DNA of 8,226 nt from JBLHGN01 sp047616325 (GTDB lineage Bacteria; Pseudomonadota; Gammaproteobacteria; Pseudomonadales; Cellvibrionaceae), in the NCBI GenBank assembly GCA_047616325.1, contig JBLHGN010000158.1, forward strand, positions 1-8,226, read 5' to 3'. The notes beneath the pieces were generated by a model that was given only the letters and a program-made list of their open reading frames with translations, searched no databases and was not told where the DNA came from. Made by a program: the position numbers and the translations under genes. Below are positions 5,585 to 8,226 of the stretch, in pieces; positions within the stretch are counted from its first letter, which is position 1; each line of letters begins with the position of its first letter.

Positions 5585-5650
5585 TTAGGGCTTAACTTTC
5601 GATAAGCGGGTTGCGTGCCTAGTGCTTCTTAATTAACTTTTTTAATATCT

Positions 5651-5709
5651 GCTCACGCCCCCGGTTATTGACTGTACTTTGAAGAAAGGCATGAGCGGGT
5701 ACCTTTTTT
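5651..5709 (+). terminator. possible terminator after the SOUL gene
   Basis: GCTCACGCC (5651-5659) pairs with GGCATGAGC (5688-5696) with one C-A mismatch around a 28-base loop, and six Ts follow at 5704-5709. The loop is large and seven bases separate stem and T-run, so it is a weak intrinsic terminator candidate. It lies between the SOUL gene and the DCC gene. Confidence 0.3.
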
Positions 5710-5749
5710 ATTAAATCAACTTAAACAGTAACATTACTGAGGCTTAATC

Positions 5750-6100
5750 GTGAATCCATCACTCTACTACGACGGCACTTGCCCCTTATGCAGCAAAGAA
5801 ATTTCAGTGCTGAAACGCTTGAGTAATAACGGCATAGACTTTGTCGACATTCACCACACGAATGATGCTGACCTCCCCAGTAAGGACATATTATTGAAGC
5901 GGCTGCACCTGCGTAAAGCCAACGGAGAATGGTTAATTGGTCTCGATGCCAATGTCTACGCATGGTCGCAGACACCCTACGGGGTCTTGTTTAAAATTCT
6001 GAGAATCTGGCCTATTCGATTTATTGCTGATTCAATCTACGCTCGCTGGGCAGATCAACGTTTCAAGAAGCGTTACCAATGCAATGAATGTAATATTTAA
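5750..6100 (+). CDS. DCC-family (DUF393) thiol-disulfide oxidoreductase-like protein
   Basis: A 116-residue protein starting at GTG 5750, with GAGG seven bases upstream. The family signature LYYDGTCPLC is at residues 5-14: Asp8, Gly9 and a CxxC pair, Cys11 and Cys14, at the start of a thioredoxin-like fold. Further conserved-looking parts are the GLDANVYAW segment (64-72), a hydrophobic region around FKILRIWPIRF (81-91) and RWADQRFKKRYQ (99-110). The protein ends with a second CxxC, CNEC at 111-114, a possible metal or disulfide site. DCC proteins are predicted redox proteins, mostly uncharacterised, and often sit near photolyase or membrane-protein genes. There is no signal peptide, so it is probably cytoplasmic. 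The DUF6435 gene follows after 44 bases and is likely co-transcribed. Confidence 0.92.
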   Translation: MNPSLYYDGTCPLCSKEISVLKRLSNNGIDFVDIHHTNDADLPSKDILLKRLHLRKANGEWLIGLDANVYAWSQTPYGVLFKILRIWPIRFIADSIYARWADQRFKKRYQCNECNI

Positions 6101-6144
6101 ACTAAACGATTGTTAATGCATAAATTTTTTAAAGGTGAACACTT

Positions 6145-6327
6145 ATGTTTGAATGGCTAAAAGCAGACCCCATCGAAAAACTGGAAAAACAATACCAAGC
6201 CAAATTAAAAGAAGCGATGGAGACACAACGCAATGGTAATATTAGACGCTATTCTGAATTGACACAGGAAGCTGAATCTATTCGCGAGACCCTGGAGGCA
6301 TTAGAAGCTGAAAGCCAGAAAGGCTAG
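6145..6327 (+). CDS. DUF6435-like small coiled-coil protein
   Basis: A 60-residue, mostly helical, charged protein. It begins MFEWLKADPIEKLEKQY and continues KLKEAMETQRNGNIRRYSEL, a pattern I recall for the DUF6435 family of short gammaproteobacterial proteins of unknown function. AGGTG lies seven bases before the ATG. The run of Glu and Lys in heptad-like order suggests a coiled coil or helical hairpin. It follows the DCC gene by 44 bases in the same direction and is closed by a possible terminator. No biochemical role can be read from it. Confidence 0.83.
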   Translation: MFEWLKADPIEKLEKQYQAKLKEAMETQRNGNIRRYSELTQEAESIRETLEALEAESQKG

Positions 6328-6337
6328 CGACTTTTTT
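6307..6337 (+). terminator. terminator candidate overlapping the DUF6435 stop codon
   Basis: AGCC (6313-6316) pairs with GGCT (6322-6325) around a five-base loop. An outer GCT/AGC pairing across a three-base bulge extends it, and six Ts follow at 6332-6337. The stem is short, so the call is moderate. Confidence 0.38.
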
Positions 6338-6687
6338 GCGAATTCAGCGATAGCTCCGCATTCACATCCCTCACACAACGAAGACTAAGGGGTCAATTCT
6401 AGTCTTATTCAATATGACGCGCATCGAGCTTATTATGCACAAATGTCAAAAATAACGCGTTAAGTATGGAGGTTCTTTAAAAATTGTTTTAGCAAAATAA
6501 GCTCCGCCTCAGCTGTATGAGGTGAAGCTCAGGCCCATACTTATCGACTACTTATACTTTGCTGCCGGACACCGTTACCTTATTGGTGAAGAGCAATTTT
6601 TGATATTTCTTCTGGGCGGCATTCCGGTGCGTCAAGAGCTTGCGTATACATTCGTGATCCAACTGCGTTTTCTAGGTTTAACATTAA
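6338..6687. other. intergenic stretch with inverted repeats
   Basis: No supported gene is seen. It contains a perfect seven-base inverted repeat, AAGACTA (6381-6387) and TAGTCTT (6400-6406), and a stronger hairpin at 6500-6529. A plus-strand frame from GTG 6522 to 6707 has coding-like codons but no ribosome site; its start lies in the hairpin and its end overlaps the lipoprotein gene, so I do not call it. It could be a gene remnant. Confidence 0.4.
6500..6529 (-). terminator. intrinsic terminator candidate for the DUF2799 lipoprotein gene
   Basis: A 12-base stem (6500-6511 with 6518-6529) has a single C-A mismatch, one G-T wobble and a six-base loop. On the minus strand it is followed by TTATTTTG, a T-rich tail, so it fits a terminator for the leftward lipoprotein transcript, about 160 bases past that stop codon. 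Confidence 0.5.
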
Positions 6688-7398
6688 CTACATACTTTCC
6701 AAGCTAGACTTCAATCGCACCAGGCTCTTTTCAATTTGATGATACTGGTAACCCATCTCACTCTGCTCCCGCTCAAATTGCTTAATGTCTTCCAGTGCAT
6801 GCGTACGTTCTGCAGATGTGCTTGTATTGCTCACAATTACTGCTTCGGCGTTGACGATTGAGTCTTCTGCAATTTGTATATTTTCGCTAAGCGTGAGCAA
6901 ATCATCTTCAAGTGCATGAATAGACTGAACAACTTCAAATTTGACATGCCCATCAGCGTGCCCAGCACTAAAATCAGGGAATTCAGCTTGAGCACAAGTA
7001 CTATTGGACGCGCTACCCTGCTGCCCTAAGCTATAGCCCGTGCTATAACTGCAATAACTCGTCAAACCCGCGCTATACCCCTCCTCAAAACGGGGGTAGC
7101 GGCTGCTCGGGCATCGGATATTGTAGTTTTGACCGATATTACCAAGACTTATACCCTGCTCAAAGGTGCAATAGTCCGCTAAACCTTGCTGATGCCCACG
7201 CTTGAAGGCCGTAAAATCGGCTTTAATATCATGCTTAGAACAATCGGCCCGATAGCGTTCGAAGGCGGTAGCAGCCTGGCCTCGCGCCCCATGTTGATAA
7301 CCGACAGCCTGCCAGTCCGCCACTTGGCATTCCTTTTTGTTCATGGAGGCACAGCCCGACAGCATTAAGACGAGAGGAAACAGAATAAGCTTTTTCAT
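6688..7398 (-). CDS. DUF2799-family outer-membrane lipoprotein with coiled-coil tail
   Basis: A 236-residue lipoprotein from ATG 7398. Residues 1-15 are the signal, LSGC (13-16) is the lipobox, and Cys16 is the lipidated residue. Ala at +2 means no inner-membrane retention signal, so the outer membrane is likely. The DUF2799 pattern is present: DWQAVGYQHGARG (28-40), then two related units (about 62-96 and 104-135), each with a GxxxGL..YC segment, a G-S-LG step and a closing Cys, and a partial copy, FSAGHADG (143-150). Six further cysteines (24, 53, 77, 96, 116, 135) are spaced for possible disulfides. Residues about 155-235 are charged and heptad-like, probably coiled coil. An in-frame ATG at 7653 adds 85 residues without a signal peptide and is rejected. 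The ribosome site is weak (AAGAAG). The function of the family is unknown. Confidence 0.88.
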   Translation of the reverse strand: MKKLILFPLVLMLSGCASMNKKECQVADWQAVGYQHGARGQAATAFERYRADCSKHDIKADFTAFKRGHQQGLADYCTFEQGISLGNIGQNYNIRCPSSRYPRFEEGYSAGLTSYCSYSTGYSLGQQGSASNSTCAQAEFPDFSAGHADGHVKFEVVQSIHALEDDLLTLSENIQIAEDSIVNAEAVIVSNTSTSAERTHALEDIKQFEREQSEMGYQYHQIEKSLVRLKSSLESM

Positions 7399-7441
7399 GT
7401 TTATATTCTTCTTTGATTGCGCGGTTAAAATGACTTTGCAA

Positions 7442-7470
7442 AGTATACACATACTGGTAGCGAGCGATAA
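7442..7470 (-). promoter_or_regulatory. candidate promoter of the lipoprotein gene
   Basis: On the minus strand TTATCG (7470-7465) and TATACT (7447-7442) are 17 bases apart. The -10 box matches consensus at five of six bases; the -35 is poor. It would give a leader of roughly 35-40 bases before the ATG at 7398. Confidence 0.35.
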
Positions 7471-7489
7471 TTTATTAACGAGTTTAAGC

Positions 7490-7837
7490 TTAGTTGAGCA
7501 CGTAAGCTTCGCCGTGATACTCGTAATAAAAGCTGGAAATTTGCAAAAACAAGAACCAGATATGTTTTGTGCTTCCAATACCCCCGCGCGAATTCGTATA
7601 AGAACCATCACACCAAAACCCGACACACCAAACAACTTCTGTCCCATATGCAAGCCGTTTTAAAATTCGCTGATTGACCGGGGCGACGCGCATTTGAGGT
7701 AATCTGCCCCAATTTAACACCATGCACAGCATAGTGATCTCGCGATCAGCGATCAGGTCCTCTTGGTGATATTGCACGCACAAGTCAATTTTGAGTTTGC
7801 AGACTCTCGTAATTGAATTTTCTGCGTCACAAATCAT
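7490..7837 (-). CDS. uncertain hypothetical protein (115 residues)
   Basis: I do not recognise this ORF. It starts at ATG 7837 with GGAG nine bases upstream, an acceptable ribosome site, and reads leftward to TAA 92 bases before the lipoprotein start. The first 75 residues have balanced composition and ordinary codons (for example HQEDLIADREITML at 24-37, and NWGRLPQMRVAPVNQRI at 42-58). The C-terminal 35 residues are rich in aromatic and Gly/Ser residues and look less like a natural protein end. It has no signal peptide or clear membrane helix. It may be a small gene, a remnant with an altered C-terminus, or chance. Confidence 0.33.
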   Translation of the reverse strand: MICDAENSITRVCKLKIDLCVQYHQEDLIADREITMLCMVLNWGRLPQMRVAPVNQRILKRLAYGTEVVWCVGFWCDGSYTNSRGGIGSTKHIWFLFLQISSFYYEYHGEAYVLN

Positions 7838-7866
7838 GACTGACTACTCCGTCATTACGCCAAATT

Positions 7867-7883
7867 TGGTGAAATTTTCACCA
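7867..7883. repeat. 17-base palindrome TGGTGAAA-T-TTTCACCA
   Basis: Two perfect eight-base arms surround a single central base, about 150 bases upstream of the transposase-like start. This could be an operator or part of a mobile-element end. A second, shorter dyad, GGTCA-TTTAT-TGACC, lies at 7986-8000. Confidence 0.5.
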
Positions 7884-8030
7884 TTATCGTGGTCAGGCAG
7901 AATTTCTTTGTGATGGGAGCCTGGGAAAATCGTCGTAAAATCAGGCACGGTTCAAATCAGGGTACCGCTAGATACGGTTTTTGTGGGTCATTTATTGACC
8001 ACTCCTCAATGACTTTATGGGAATGATCTT

Positions 8031-8226
8031 TTGAAATCAACCGCTACCTCTTCCGTACAACACGCTGTAAAAACCATGAGCGTTGAACAGAAAAAATACG
8101 TGGCCGTTGCCGCGTTTTCCGGCGAAAAAACAATCACACAAATCGCAAAGGAAATTGAATCCAGCCGAAAATTTGTTCGTGGACAGAAAGCGATAGTTGC
8201 AGGTGCCGTCGATGCGGCGTTTCATC
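8031..8226 (+). CDS. transposase-like helix-turn-helix protein, N-terminus only
   Basis: The frame is open from TTG 8031 to the right edge (65 codons). GGGA lies eight bases before the TTG, so that start is plausible; an in-frame ATG at 8076 has no ribosome site. From that ATG the protein reads MSVEQKKYVAVAAFSGEK and then a helix-turn-helix, TITQIAKEIESSRKFVRGQK, followed by a small-residue-rich helix ending in DAAF. The EQK-YVA...SRKFV-QK pattern resembles the N-terminal DNA-binding part of a transposase-like family (I recall DUF6399-type proteins). The catalytic region is outside the window, so a regulator with a similar HTH is possible. The preceding palindromes fit an element boundary. 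Confidence 0.5.
   Translation, partial: MKSTATSSVQHAVKTMSVEQKKYVAVAAFSGEKTITQIAKEIESSRKFVRGQKAIVAGAVDAAFH

Larger units (their letters stand above)
7399..8030. other. spacer between the lipoprotein gene and the transposase-like gene
   Basis: This 632-base region contains the lipoprotein promoter candidate, one uncertain minus-strand ORF (7490-7837), and a palindrome-rich stretch from 7860 to 8000 ahead of the transposase-like gene. A tandem GCGATCA pair occurs near 7741-7756. The right part may be the end of a mobile element; no terminal repeat pair can be confirmed because the other end is outside the window. Confidence 0.4.

Noticed and set aside
5721..5975. Minus-strand frame opposite the DCC gene
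   Set aside because: The DCC gene has its CxxC signature and a good ribosome site; the antisense frame has neither.
7186..7663. Plus-strand frames opposite the lipoprotein start and its upstream region, and the 85-residue N-terminal extension of the lipoprotein
   Set aside because: The lipoprotein signal peptide and lipobox fix its start at 7398; the other frames lack ribosome sites and protein features.
8037..8225. Minus-strand frame at the right edge
   Set aside because: It is antisense to the plus-strand helix-turn-helix frame, which has a plausible start and a recognisable motif; the Phe/Cys-rich composition is typical of a shadow.

Overview
The window looks like chromosomal DNA of a marine-type gammaproteobacterium. 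It has moderate G+C, Shine-Dalgarno sites of the GAGG/GGAG type, a UbiG-type ubiquinone methyltransferase, and several small families I associate with this class from memory (DUF3081, DUF2799, DUF6435, SOUL, DCC/DUF393). No species can be named from the sequence alone. I saw no rRNA, tRNA or CRISPR array.

Layout. (1) Positions 1-1623, minus strand: an apparent operon reading SDR reductase, then ubiG-type methyltransferase, then a COQ7-like diiron hydroxylase cut by the left edge. Together they suggest quinone or aromatic-ring modification. (2) 1800-2057, plus: a DUF3081-like small protein, divergent from the SDR. (3) 2137-2970, minus: a periplasmic class I cytochrome c and a two-helix membrane protein of unknown function. 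(4) 3316-4287, plus: a MerR-family regulator with a degenerate Rossmann (B12-domain-like) middle part, divergent from the membrane protein across a motif-rich 345-base region. (5) 4288-4918: a long spacer with a hairpin, a short minus-strand ORF with a convincing signal peptide, and an orphan minus-strand frame ending in a membrane helix. (6) 4919-6327, plus: a secreted SOUL heme-binding protein, a DCC-family thiol oxidoreductase and a DUF6435 small protein. (7) 6688-7398, minus: a DUF2799 lipoprotein with internal repeats and a coiled-coil tail. (8) 7399-8226: a spacer with palindromes, an uncertain ORF, and at the right edge the start of a transposase-like helix-turn-helix protein.

How the parts may fit. 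A MerR regulator, SOUL protein, DCC protein and C-factor-like SDR recall the light/oxidative-stress clusters that in other gammaproteobacteria sit around photolyase and a B12-dependent MerR. No photolyase is in this window, and this MerR lacks visible cobalamin-binding residues. Shared short motifs upstream of the SDR, the MerR gene and the two-helix protein suggest a small regulon; that is inference from motif matches only. The right end appears to enter a mobile element. The clearest new material is the promoter motif pairs around the MerR gene, the unassigned membrane protein facing it, the small secreted peptide, and the orphan frame upstream of the SOUL gene.
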